Below, piece by piece: positions 35,007 to 44,249 of a stretch of DNA of 64,000 nt. The notes beneath the pieces were generated by a model. That model saw only the letters and a list, made by a program, of their open reading frames with translations, did no database searches and was not told the DNA's origin. The translations under genes and the position numbers were made by a program. Origin of the DNA: an uncultured Bacteroidales bacterium. GTDB taxonomy: Bacteria > Bacteroidota > Bacteroidia > Bacteroidales > UBA932. Where the stretch lies: assembly GCA_944326305.1 (NCBI GenBank), contig CALVDL010000008.1, positions 1 to 64,000 on the forward strand. Reading direction: 5' to 3'. Every line of letters starts with the position of its first letter. Positions within the stretch are counted from its first letter, which is position 1.

Positions 35007-35750
35007 ATGAAATCTTTACCGTTTAAGGCCGCAGCATTTTCAATTTTCTTTCTCCATGCCGCCGCAGCTGTACAGGGCCAGGAGCCGTTTTTCCCCTCAA
35101 AGGCCGGAATTGTCCTCCAGTATGAGGACAGGGATGCTTCAGGGAAACTGCTTTCGTCTACGACAGACTCTCTGGCAACATTCTCCGGGGATTTTACAAA
35201 AGGTTATGCCACAATGGTTTCGACGGAATCAAACCAGGACGGCAAGACCATGGCACCGACCGGGATACAGTTCAGGTTCGTCGACGGGGAGGTCATAACC
35301 GACATCACGGCCACTATGGAAGAATCGTTGAAGGAAATGGTGACGCAGTCCCTGGCCGCCAGCGGTGCGTCCGAGGAGGACATGAAGGAGATGGGGGCGG
35401 TCCTTGACCAGACATCCGTTTCCGGCGAGTGCCGCGGGATTCCTGCTGACATTTCCGAAGGGATGGAGCTGCCGGAGTATTCCGCCGAAGTCAAACTGAT
35501 GTTCGTCAAGGTGAAGGTGAGCTGCAAGGACAGGAAGGTCTCCGGCCGAGAGACCGTCACTGTTCCGGCGGGGACTTTCGACTGCTTTGTCGTTGAGGAG
35601 CAGATGACTGTCAAGTCAATGTTGATGAGCGAGAAAAACTCAATGAAAACCTGGTATGCACGCGGGATAGGTGTCGTAAAGGAAGAAACATGGAACAAGA
35701 AGAAGCTTGTCAGCGTCAGCGAACTTACCGCAATCAGGGGCGGGGAGTGA
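35007..35750 (+). CDS. secreted protein, TapB/DUF3108-like
   Basis: A 247-residue exported protein with signal peptide ending VQGQ (about 1-25). It begins with FFPSKAGIVLQYEDRDASG and has a C-terminal region with TVTVPAGTFDCFVVEEQM and KTWYARGIGVVKEETW. Those phrases are typical of DUF3108/TapB-type proteins, which are often periplasmic. Its function is unknown. It stands alone between fucO and a gene remnant. No consensus promoter is visible. Confidence 0.65.
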   Translation: MKSLPFKAAAFSIFFLHAAAAVQGQEPFFPSKAGIVLQYEDRDASGKLLSSTTDSLATFSGDFTKGYATMVSTESNQDGKTMAPTGIQFRFVDGEVITDITATMEESLKEMVTQSLAASGASEEDMKEMGAVLDQTSVSGECRGIPADISEGMELPEYSAEVKLMFVKVKVSCKDRKVSGRETVTVPAGTFDCFVVEEQMTVKSMLMSEKNSMKTWYARGIGVVKEETWNKKKLVSVSELTAIRGGE

Positions 35751-35930
35751 CCGGGGATTGCGGCATTGCAGTATGCAGTAATCTGTAAAAGCTATAAGTC
35801 AACCCGTAATATGGATAAGCATCCTCCGGAGGAACAGCGGTAATTTTGTGCCGGAAAGGGTATGAATTACAACGGAAAAAATTCAAGACAGCCTCCAAAA
35901 GATTTTTTGAAGAATTCCAGAACAGTTCCT

Positions 35931-35955
35931 AAATTCGTTGGACTGACGTTAATAC
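35931..35955 (+). repeat. short dispersed motif, copy 4
   Basis: AAATTCGTTGGACTGACGTT followed by AATAC, 10 bp before the ATG of the Tat-signal remnant at 35966. Other copies: 184, 13050, 30309 and 58693. The rest of 35751-35930 holds no recognisable gene. Confidence 0.6.
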
Positions 35956-35965
35956 GATAATCGGT

Positions 35966-36079
35966 ATGAAAGACGAAAAGACAATTTCCCGACGGTCTTT
36001 CCTCAGGACAATGGTGGCTGCCGGTGCGGTCTCTGCCGGACTGGCGGCATGCGGCTCCGCTTCGCTGTGCTCGGGATGA
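35966..36079 (+). pseudogene. Tat-signal fragment of a truncated exported protein
   Basis: A 37-codon frame starting MKDEKTISRRSFLRTMVAAG that is a clear twin-arginine signal (SRRSFLR) followed by a hydrophobic stretch and a lipobox-like LAAC. It stops immediately after, and the remainder of a Tat substrate is absent. The 3' end coincides with a dispersed repeat (36050-36082), which seems to have replaced the rest of the gene. Likely a degraded oxidoreductase or sugar-pathway enzyme gene; the original product is unknown. Confidence 0.6.
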
Positions 36080-36082
36080 CAA
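36050..36082. repeat. TCATCCCGAGC-type dispersed repeat at the break point
   Basis: CGGCTCCGCTTCGCT followed by GTGCTCGGGATGACAAG is the common dispersed bacterial repeat (often misread as CHPERSEA-like peptides). A degenerate copy lies at 30351-30397. It forms the 3' end of the Tat-signal frame. Confidence 0.5.
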
Positions 36083-36115
36083 GTCTGCGTTTTTATTCCG
36101 GATGCGGAAGAATGG

Positions 36116-36967
36116 CTATTCAGAATGGGCAATGAGACGGTTGAAGGTGGTCTGGAGGATGTGTGGGTCACCGGACGAGAAAAGCCTGATGTCGGGGATT
36201 CCCGGGGCCGGATTTGTCCTGCCGCTTTCCGCGGTGGAGCCGTCAAGGAGACCGTCCTGTGACATCACGTCCACCAGATGACGCGCCACTGCCGGGGCCG
36301 GGTCGATGATCCTGACACCCTCACCGGCGATTTTACGGATAGTATCCATGAGAAAAGGGTAGTGGGTGCATCCGAGCACTATCACATCCGCCCCGGCGTC
36401 GAGCAGGGGGCGGATGCTCTTTTCCACTGTGGCCTCGGCTTCCGCCCCTTCCGTAATCCCGCGCTCGACCAGCTCCACGAACCCGCTTCCCACATGTTCC
36501 ACCACCTTCACCCCTTTGGTGAACATCTCCCTGCTGGTCCTGTATTTCGGGCCGTTGAGTGTGCCGGCTGTGGCGAGCACCCCTATTATGCCCGACCTTG
36601 TCATTTCCGCGGCCGGCTTGACGGCAGGCTCCATACCTATGAATTTCACATGGTCACGGCGCCCTCCTGATATCTGCATCAGTTTCCTTACCGCCCCGGG
36701 CCTGTCAGGGAAGGAGAATTCCTCCCTCAGTCCCGATATGGCCGCGGCGGTGGCGGTATTGCAGGCGACGGTGATTATGTCGGCGCCCCGGCTGACCAGG
36801 AACGTGGTGATCTCCCTCGCCCTGTCCATCACATATTCCCTGCTTTTCTCCCCGTAGGGACAGTGTGCGCTGTCAGCAAAATATATGTAGCTTTCCTCTG
36901 GAAGCAGCCTGTAGATCTCCCTGAAGACTGACAGGCCCCCTATCCCGGAATCGAAAATACCTATCAT
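36116..36967 (-). CDS. murI: glutamate racemase
   Basis: Makes D-glutamate for peptidoglycan. The 283-residue protein has the catalytic Asp/Ser in GIFDSGIGGLSVF (3-15) and the two catalytic cysteines in VACNTATAAA and LGCTHYPF. The C-terminus has about 30 residues beyond the usual end, with PGIPDIRLFSSGDPHILQTTFNRLI, common in Bacteroidales. It is convergent with the Tat-signal remnant. Confidence 0.95.
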   Translation of the reverse strand: MIGIFDSGIGGLSVFREIYRLLPEESYIYFADSAHCPYGEKSREYVMDRAREITTFLVSRGADIITVACNTATAAAISGLREEFSFPDRPGAVRKLMQISGGRRDHVKFIGMEPAVKPAAEMTRSGIIGVLATAGTLNGPKYRTSREMFTKGVKVVEHVGSGFVELVERGITEGAEAEATVEKSIRPLLDAGADVIVLGCTHYPFLMDTIRKIAGEGVRIIDPAPAVARHLVDVMSQDGLLDGSTAESGRTNPAPGIPDIRLFSSGDPHILQTTFNRLIAHSE

Positions 36968-36990
36968 TGCAACTGTATTATTGGCAGACG

Positions 36991-36998
36991 CAAATTTA
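36991..36998 (-). promoter_or_regulatory. -7 element of murI
   Basis: On the minus strand TAAATTTG matches TAnnTTTG, 23 bp before the murI start. A -33 is not clear. Confidence 0.5.
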
Positions 36999-37079
36999 AA
37001 AACAGTTTATGTTTTAAAAAAGAAAATGACAAAATGTCAGTCCTGGACGGCTGGCATTTGTTTTGTCCCAAGCAACGGC

Positions 37080-37114
37080 GTCCCGGGCGGCAGGGCCCGT
37101 CCCTGGGCCGGGAC
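37080..37114 (+). promoter_or_regulatory. GC-rich hairpin in the groESL leader
   Basis: GTCCCGG (37080-37086) pairs with CCGGGAC (37108-37114), with further GC-rich pairing inside. It sits 34 bp before groES. No CIRCE operator (TTAGCACTC-N9-GAGTGCTAA) is present, so HrcA control in its classical form is not supported here. Confidence 0.4.
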
Positions 37115-37148
37115 AGGAAAACGATAAATCTTTAAAATTATAAGTATT

Positions 37149-37415
37149 ATGATCAAACCATTGGCAGATAGAGTATTGGTAGAGCCTAAAGAGGCTGAGA
37201 CCAAGACAGCTGCAGGACTTTATATTCCTGATACAGCTAAAGAGAAACCACAGCAGGGTGTCATTGTGGCAGTAGGCCCGGGAAAGAAGGACGAGCCTAT
37301 GGAGGTCAAGGTCGGGGACGAGGTCCTGTACGGTAAATATGCCGGTACCGAGGTGACCGTTGACGACAAGAAGTACCTCATCATGAAACAGTCAGACATT
37401 TTTGCAATTCTTTAA
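37149..37415 (+). CDS. groES: co-chaperonin GroES
   Basis: An 88-residue co-chaperonin that caps the GroEL ring. It shows [17 protein letters not shown], the mobile loop region [18 protein letters not shown] and [15 protein letters not shown], all family-typical. It is 21 bp ahead of groEL in an operon. Confidence 0.97.
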   Translation: MIKPLADRVLVEPKEAETKTAAGLYIPDTAKEKPQQGVIVAVGPGKKDEPMEVKVGDEVLYGKYAGTEVTVDDKKYLIMKQSDIFAIL

Positions 37416-37421
37416 TTATAA

Positions 37422-39065
<1,644 letters not shown>

Positions 39066-39092
39066 TCTGACGCTTCATAAAAAGACAATAAA

Positions 39093-39131
39093 AAGCCGGG
39101 GAGAGTGACTTCATGTCACCCTCCCCGGCTT
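39093..39131 (+). terminator. terminator after groEL
   Basis: Arms 39093-39109 and 39115-39131 pair over 17 positions with one A-C mismatch, loop TTCAT. It lies 27 bp after the groEL stop. The following gap to 39302 shows a repeated AATTTGTCAGG (39148 and 39248) and nothing else of note. Confidence 0.75.
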
Positions 39132-39302
39132 CGTTTATGGCGGTCAATTTGTCAGGCCCGCCCTCTTTTTATTCGTACTCCTGATGGAGTCCTGTTCCAA
39201 ATATTCAAAAATTCCTTTTGGGACATCCCCTTCCGTTTGTGTCTGTAAATTTGTCAGGGGCCGTTCCTGTCATCCAGGGTGCAGCCGGGGGATTTGTGGA
39301 AT

Positions 39303-40424
39303 CTACTGTCTGAAACTGTGGTTCGGGGAGAACCTGCCGTTTTCGTATATCATCGGGATGAGACCGGGACGGCAGGTCTCCTTATATTCGGACGCCTGGG
39401 CTCCGCGCGGGTTGAAGAACATCGTGGCCCACCAGCCGCCGTCCTTGTCCTGGAACAGGTTGTTGTGCCCTCCGCCCGTGATTGCGGTGTACCGTTCTCC
39501 ATAAGGACCGTAGATATTGTCAGAGACGGCGATTACACAGTCGTAGCTGTAGCGTGTCTGCTTTGATGTCACGCCCGGCTTTTCCACATAGGTGTCACCC
39601 TCTGCCGTCCTGTGCGACCAGATGGCCTGCACAAGGTGGTACTTTCCCTGGTATTTGAAGATGAACGCGCCTTCGATATACGGCTCCGGGCTGTATGCGG
39701 TTTCATCCAGCAGCCTGAGGTCTTCCGCGAAACCGCTCATGTCCTTTTTCATCCTGGCTATGTAATGGTTGTGGCCCACGAAATAAACTGTCCCGTCTTC
39801 ATCTTCGAACAGGCTTCCGTCTATGTTTGGGAAAATGGGGCCGTCCGCATTTGCCTCAATATTCTCATACGGCCCTTCCGGGCGTCCTGTCTTGCTCTTC
39901 AGGATAAAAGAGCCTTTGCCACGTGCCGAATCGTTGAGGCATGCCACCATGAACCAGTTCCCCGCACTTTTGATATAGTGCAGCTCCGGAGCCCATACTG
40001 CCCTGAACAAGTTGTCCATAGGGTCCCCGTTGATGGATTTTTTCGCGTATTTCTCCCCTTCGGCGTAGATATGGGGCTCTTTCTGCCATGTGGCGTCTTT
40101 GTCTAAAGACCAGATGCAGCCCATGGCCTCCCAGTTTTTCAGGTCGGCTGACCTCCACAGGTAGAGCCCGTCGTTCCAGTCCCAGCAGTGCACCTGTCCG
40201 GGGAACTCCCTTCCTGGTGTGGCGGTCGTACCTGTCATGTAATAGTACCCGTCAGGGCCGAGCGTGACCCATGTGTCGCGCATCCAGTAGCCGAAGGCAG
40301 GGGCTACTGTGTCCGGAACCCTCAATGACAGGTCCCGAGTGTCTGCGCTCCCGTATTCCTGCGCGGAGGCCGGAGTATGGCATATGAAAATCAGTGGCAA
40401 TAAGAAGATGATGTTTTTTTTCAT
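39303..40424 (-). CDS. secreted GH43-family glycoside hydrolase (PUL)
   Basis: A 373-residue enzyme with a signal peptide (ending ASAQ, 22). The five-bladed propeller of family 43 is supported by Asp50 in MRDTWVT, Asp202 in NIDGSLFEDEDGTVY and Glu251 in YIEGAFIFKYQGKYHLV, which fit the base, pKa modulator and acid. Members cleave alpha-L-arabinofuranosides or beta-D-xylosides. It is followed upstream on the same strand by the GH51 gene after 13 bp, so both are one unit, divergent from the sulfatase operon. Confidence 0.88.
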   Translation of the reverse strand: MKKNIIFLLPLIFICHTPASAQEYGSADTRDLSLRVPDTVAPAFGYWMRDTWVTLGPDGYYYMTGTTATPGREFPGQVHCWDWNDGLYLWRSADLKNWEAMGCIWSLDKDATWQKEPHIYAEGEKYAKKSINGDPMDNLFRAVWAPELHYIKSAGNWFMVACLNDSARGKGSFILKSKTGRPEGPYENIEANADGPIFPNIDGSLFEDEDGTVYFVGHNHYIARMKKDMSGFAEDLRLLDETAYSPEPYIEGAFIFKYQGKYHLVQAIWSHRTAEGDTYVEKPGVTSKQTRYSYDCVIAVSDNIYGPYGERYTAITGGGHNNLFQDKDGGWWATMFFNPRGAQASEYKETCRPGLIPMIYENGRFSPNHSFRQ

Positions 40425-40437
40425 TGTATTTAACCGT

Positions 40438-42477
40438 TTATTTGAATCTGTATACGACTGCCGATGCGGCCTCGAGGCGCAGCGGCTTTTTCAGGTCAAG
40501 GGCCGCTTCTGTGGTCCCGGTCATTGACACCTCCTGCGGGGATGCCGGCGTATTGTCCTTGGCCCCCAGCACGAGGGAGGTCATTCTGACGTTCCTTGCC
40601 TTCCCGAAGCCGCGGACTTCCGGGGTGAGGGTTACCGGCTTGTCATTCAGGTTGATGAGCTTGAGTATGTATTCGCCGGAGACGGAGTCGTGCCCCATTG
40701 TGACGAAAACTTTCTGCATTCCCTCGAAACCCTTGACAGACGAATCGATGTAGGTGTCGAACGTGTTGTCCCTGAACAGTTTGGAGATATAGTAGAGGGC
40801 ACATTTCACGCTGGAGTCCGTCCCGTTGAGGAACATTGAATGCATTGGCCTGTGCTCGAGGAAGTCCCATTGGCGCATCACGGGCCTTTCAGCCAGCATC
40901 GGGTTCATGTCCCCGTTCCTTTCAAGGGCCATCCGGACCACCCCGGTACAGAGGATATTGTACGGGTATCTGCCGTCTATGCCCAGTTCTCCGATAAAAA
41001 GGTCGGCGGCTCCGCGCCCGTAGCCGTCAAAGCGGTAGTGCCCGTTGCAGGCCCATTCAATGGACTGGTAATAATGCTCGTCGAACACCTCTACATGTTC
41101 CGGAACAGGGAATTTCGCGATATCTCCGCGCTTGTCGTCATTTTCCTTGCCGATGATGCTGTCCGCAATATATGTCAGGCCAGGGTATTTAGAATGCAGG
41201 GCGGTGTATATCTTCTCGTAGCGTTCGCGGTAGACAGGACCGAAATCCTCGTTTCCTATCTCTATGTATTTCAATGGGAAGGGCTCCGGATGCCCGTTCT
41301 TTGCCCGGAGCGAGCCCCAGACTGTGGAGGTGTCCCCGACAGCGTATTCTATGGCATCGAGCGCGTCCTGTATATATGCGTCAAGGTCCACTTCCGGCTG
41401 GATGAACTCCCACGGCGCAGACTGGAATACCCAGCCTGTGCAGACCATGCCTGTCGGGATCACGTACATGGCGTCGGCCCCAACGTATTCGCAAAGTTCG
41501 TAGAATTCATGGTAGCCGATTCCGTCGGTGCGGTAGAACGGGGCCCATTTGCTCCACTGTCCGGGCCTTTCTTCAGCCGGGCCGATGGTCTTTTTCCAGT
41601 CGTACATCGTCTCCCGGTTCACCCCGTGTACTATGCAGCCGCCGGGAAAGCGGATGAAGTCGGGGGCGAAGTCCCGGATGTTTGATACTATGTCGCTCCT
41701 GAATACGGATCTGCCTCCGTCCCATGTGTCGGAAGGGAACATGCTCACGACATCGACGGCTATCCTGCCCGGCCCTGACGGGCGTATGGCAAGCATTCCG
41801 CGGCTGTCTGCCTTCTCCGGCTTGAGTACGGCAGTGTATTTAACCCAGCCGTCTCCTTCAGGGATGAATTCGGCAGTGTTGCTCATTTTCCTGCCGTCCC
41901 TGTCTGTCAGGAAAACCTCGACCGGGGAGTCCATGCCGGTATTTTTCATGAAAAGCGACAGCCTGTACTCCTTCCCGGGCCTCAGGTCCATGCCGAAATA
42001 CCCCCGGTTGACTATCATCGCTTCGGGGCAGTCCTTTATTTCAGGCGTGACATGTACGGACATCGACCACCGGTTCTTTTCATTCATGCCGTATTCCTGC
42101 GTCCTGCTGATGTAGATCGGGGACCAGGAAAGCGGGAGGGTGGTCCAGCCTGCCAGGGGGTCACATTCGAACACTTCGTGTGCCGGTGCCTTCGGTGCCG
42201 GGATATTCTCGTAGAGCCCGTTTCTGACCGACAGTCCTTCCGGAGGGTTGGCCTCCTCGAAAGACCGGTTGCGGACGAGCTCCGCATGGAGAGCCCCTTC
42301 TCCCATCATGCCGATCTCCTCATAGTGCAGCCCGTAGCGCACGGGCGATACTTTCTCTGTCCTGCTCTTGTCTATATGCAGGATACCGTACACAGATTCC
42401 TGCCCCCGGGCGGCCGTCCCCGAGGCGAGGAGGACTGACAGGGCCAGTACCGGATATTTGAAAAAATGTCTGTACAT
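40438..42477 (-). CDS. GH51-like alpha-L-arabinofuranosidase (PUL)
   Basis: A 679-residue exported enzyme. After a signal peptide ending ARGQ come an N-terminal beta-sandwich/carbohydrate-binding part (about 100-260) and the TIM barrel with IRFPGGCIVHG. The acid/base Glu410 is in YIEIGNEDFGPVY and the nucleophile is probably Glu497 in LFIGELGIDG. A C-terminal beta domain completes the GH51 layout. It releases terminal arabinofuranose from arabinans or arabinoxylans. ATG at 42477 is chosen because it begins the signal peptide; the frame is open further upstream. Confidence 0.85.
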   Translation of the reverse strand: MYRHFFKYPVLALSVLLASGTAARGQESVYGILHIDKSRTEKVSPVRYGLHYEEIGMMGEGALHAELVRNRSFEEANPPEGLSVRNGLYENIPAPKAPAHEVFECDPLAGWTTLPLSWSPIYISRTQEYGMNEKNRWSMSVHVTPEIKDCPEAMIVNRGYFGMDLRPGKEYRLSLFMKNTGMDSPVEVFLTDRDGRKMSNTAEFIPEGDGWVKYTAVLKPEKADSRGMLAIRPSGPGRIAVDVVSMFPSDTWDGGRSVFRSDIVSNIRDFAPDFIRFPGGCIVHGVNRETMYDWKKTIGPAEERPGQWSKWAPFYRTDGIGYHEFYELCEYVGADAMYVIPTGMVCTGWVFQSAPWEFIQPEVDLDAYIQDALDAIEYAVGDTSTVWGSLRAKNGHPEPFPLKYIEIGNEDFGPVYRERYEKIYTALHSKYPGLTYIADSIIGKENDDKRGDIAKFPVPEHVEVFDEHYYQSIEWACNGHYRFDGYGRGAADLFIGELGIDGRYPYNILCTGVVRMALERNGDMNPMLAERPVMRQWDFLEHRPMHSMFLNGTDSSVKCALYYISKLFRDNTFDTYIDSSVKGFEGMQKVFVTMGHDSVSGEYILKLINLNDKPVTLTPEVRGFGKARNVRMTSLVLGAKDNTPASPQEVSMTGTTEAALDLKKPLRLEAASAVVYRFK

Positions 42478-42510
42478 GATATAATCAGTTAGTCTATTGT
42501 GCCGGGCGTA

Positions 42511-42656
42511 TATGCATAAGTTCCACAAAATTGGGGATTGTACATGACAATTAATAGAAATATCATCCATAATATCCGCAGTATTGTCCAACAGGCCCCA
42601 TTGAACATTTGTAAGGATTTATTGCACAAAATTTCTATCCGCACACATGCATATAA
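42511..42656. promoter_or_regulatory. divergent PUL control region with repeated boxes
   Basis: TTCCACAAAATT (42521-42532) and TTGCACAAAATT (42622-42633) are near-identical, and TATGCATAAG (42511-42520) resembles CATGCATATAAG (42646-42657). These flank the gap between GH51 and the sulfatase gene and are candidates for regulator binding. Confidence 0.4.
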
Positions 42657-42658
42657 GG

Positions 42659-42666
42659 TAAATTTG
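42659..42666 (+). promoter_or_regulatory. -7 element of the sulfatase-SusCD operon
   Basis: TAAATTTG fits TAnnTTTG, 22 bp before the sulfatase start. There is no clear -33, in keeping with regulated expression. Confidence 0.55.
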
Positions 42667-42688
42667 CATCCGTAAAACCACATGATTG

Positions 42689-44215
42689 ATGAAAAAGCTT
42701 TTCTATCTTATTCCATCGCTGGCAGTGTGCGGCTGCTCTGCCGGCACCGGTATCCAGAAGCCCAACGTGATAATCATCCTGGCCGATGACCTCGGATACG
42801 GGGATGTAAGCGCCTACGGCTCGAAGACCATCAGCACCCCGAATATTGACCGTCTTGCAGATGAGGGCGTCCGTTTCGACAACGGCTACGCCACTTCCGC
42901 CACATCTACCCCGAGCCGCTATGCCCTGATGACGGGCATGTACCCGTGGAAGAACAGCGACGCGAAAATCCTCGAGGGCGACGCCCCTCTCATAATCGGT
43001 GAGGACCAGTTCACCCTGCCGAAGATGATGCAGGAGCTCGGCTATGTCACGGGCGCCATAGGCAAATGGCATCTGGGAATGGGGAACGGGAATGTCGACT
43101 GGAACAGCACTGTACGTCCGGGCGCGCGTGAGGTCGGATTCGACTACTCCTATATAATAGCGGCCACCAACGACAGGGTGCCGACAGTATTCGTGGAGAA
43201 CGGGGATGTGGACGGCCTTGAGGCCGATGACCCTATATATGTGGACTACAACAAGAATTTTGAAGGCGAACCCACGGCCCTCGACCATCCCGAGATGCTG
43301 AAGATGAAGTGGAGCCACGGGCACAGCAATTCCATAGTGAACGGGATCCCGCGTATCGGGTTCATGAAGGGCGGGGAAAACGCCAGGTGGAAAGATGAGG
43401 AAATGGCGGACCGGTTTCTCTCGAAGGTGAAATCCTTTGTTACGGAAAACAGGGACAGGCCGTTTTTCCTGTATTACGGGCTTCACGAGCCTCATGTGCC
43501 GAGAGTGCCGGCGGAGAGGTTTGCCGGAAGCACGACGATGGGGCCGAGGGGCGATGCCGTAGTTGAAGCCGACTGGTGTGTAGGGCAGCTTTATTCGTGC
43601 CTTGACAGCCTCGGGCTACTGGAGAATACCCTGATAATCTTCTCGAGCGACAACGGACCGGTGCTTGATGACGGATATATGGACGGTGCGGCCGAGCTGG
43701 CCGGGGAACATAAGCCTGCAGGCGGCCTCAGGGGAGGAAAATACAGCCTCTTTGACGGCGGGACACATATTCCTATGTTCGTCTTCTGGAAAGGCCATAC
43801 AGAGAATACGGTGTCGGATGCCATCTTTTCGCAGCTAGACATATTGGCATCCATTGCGGAACTCACAGGAGCCCGTATTCCTGAAGGCCTTGACAGCGAA
43901 AGCCATCTCGACGTCCTCCTCGGCGGGGAGGGCAGGGGCCGCGAGAGTGTCGTGCTCGAAGCCCAGGGCAGGATGGCGCTGCGTTCCGGGGACTGGGTCA
44001 TGCTCCCTCCGTACGAAGGGCCGAAGACCAATCTCACCGGGAACGAGCTCGGGAACCTCGGGGAATACGGCCTGTATAATGTGGCCGCGGACCCTGCCCA
44101 GCAGAATAACCTTGCTGCTGACCGTCCCCAGATGCTCGACTCCCTTAAATCGGTATTCTTCTCCCTGACAGAGGGTTATTACAGGGCGGAAGTAGAGGCC
44201 GAGCCACTGAAATAA
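42689..44215 (+). CDS. S1-family sulfatase, serine-type (PUL)
   Basis: A 508-residue exported sulfatase with a lipobox-like signal CGCS (Cys14/16). It begins with KPNVIIILADDLGYGDVSAYG (24-44, metal-binding Asp pair) and has the formylglycine motif STPSR (73-77), where Ser73 is the residue converted by an anaerobic maturase. Further family features are GKWHLGMGN and the Asn-Asp pair in SSDNGP. A partner maturase is not in this window. It opens the plus-strand PUL operon. Start at ATG 42689 since the alternative 42686 is TTG. Confidence 0.9.
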   Translation: MKKLFYLIPSLAVCGCSAGTGIQKPNVIIILADDLGYGDVSAYGSKTISTPNIDRLADEGVRFDNGYATSATSTPSRYALMTGMYPWKNSDAKILEGDAPLIIGEDQFTLPKMMQELGYVTGAIGKWHLGMGNGNVDWNSTVRPGAREVGFDYSYIIAATNDRVPTVFVENGDVDGLEADDPIYVDYNKNFEGEPTALDHPEMLKMKWSHGHSNSIVNGIPRIGFMKGGENARWKDEEMADRFLSKVKSFVTENRDRPFFLYYGLHEPHVPRVPAERFAGSTTMGPRGDAVVEADWCVGQLYSCLDSLGLLENTLIIFSSDNGPVLDDGYMDGAAELAGEHKPAGGLRGGKYSLFDGGTHIPMFVFWKGHTENTVSDAIFSQLDILASIAELTGARIPEGLDSESHLDVLLGGEGRGRESVVLEAQGRMALRSGDWVMLPPYEGPKTNLTGNELGNLGEYGLYNVAADPAQQNNLAADRPQMLDSLKSVFFSLTEGYYRAEVEAEPLK

Positions 44216-44249
44216 CGTAAACCTATTAATACAGCTACACATTATCCAT

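Noticed and set aside
36968..37148. A CIRCE operator before groES.
   Set aside because: Neither half of TTAGCACTC-N9-GAGTGCTAA is found in the leader.
36116..37148. A prophage or insertion sequence in the region of repeats between 32 and 37 kb.
   Set aside because: No transposase, integrase or terminal inverted repeat with target duplication is visible, only short dispersed repeats.
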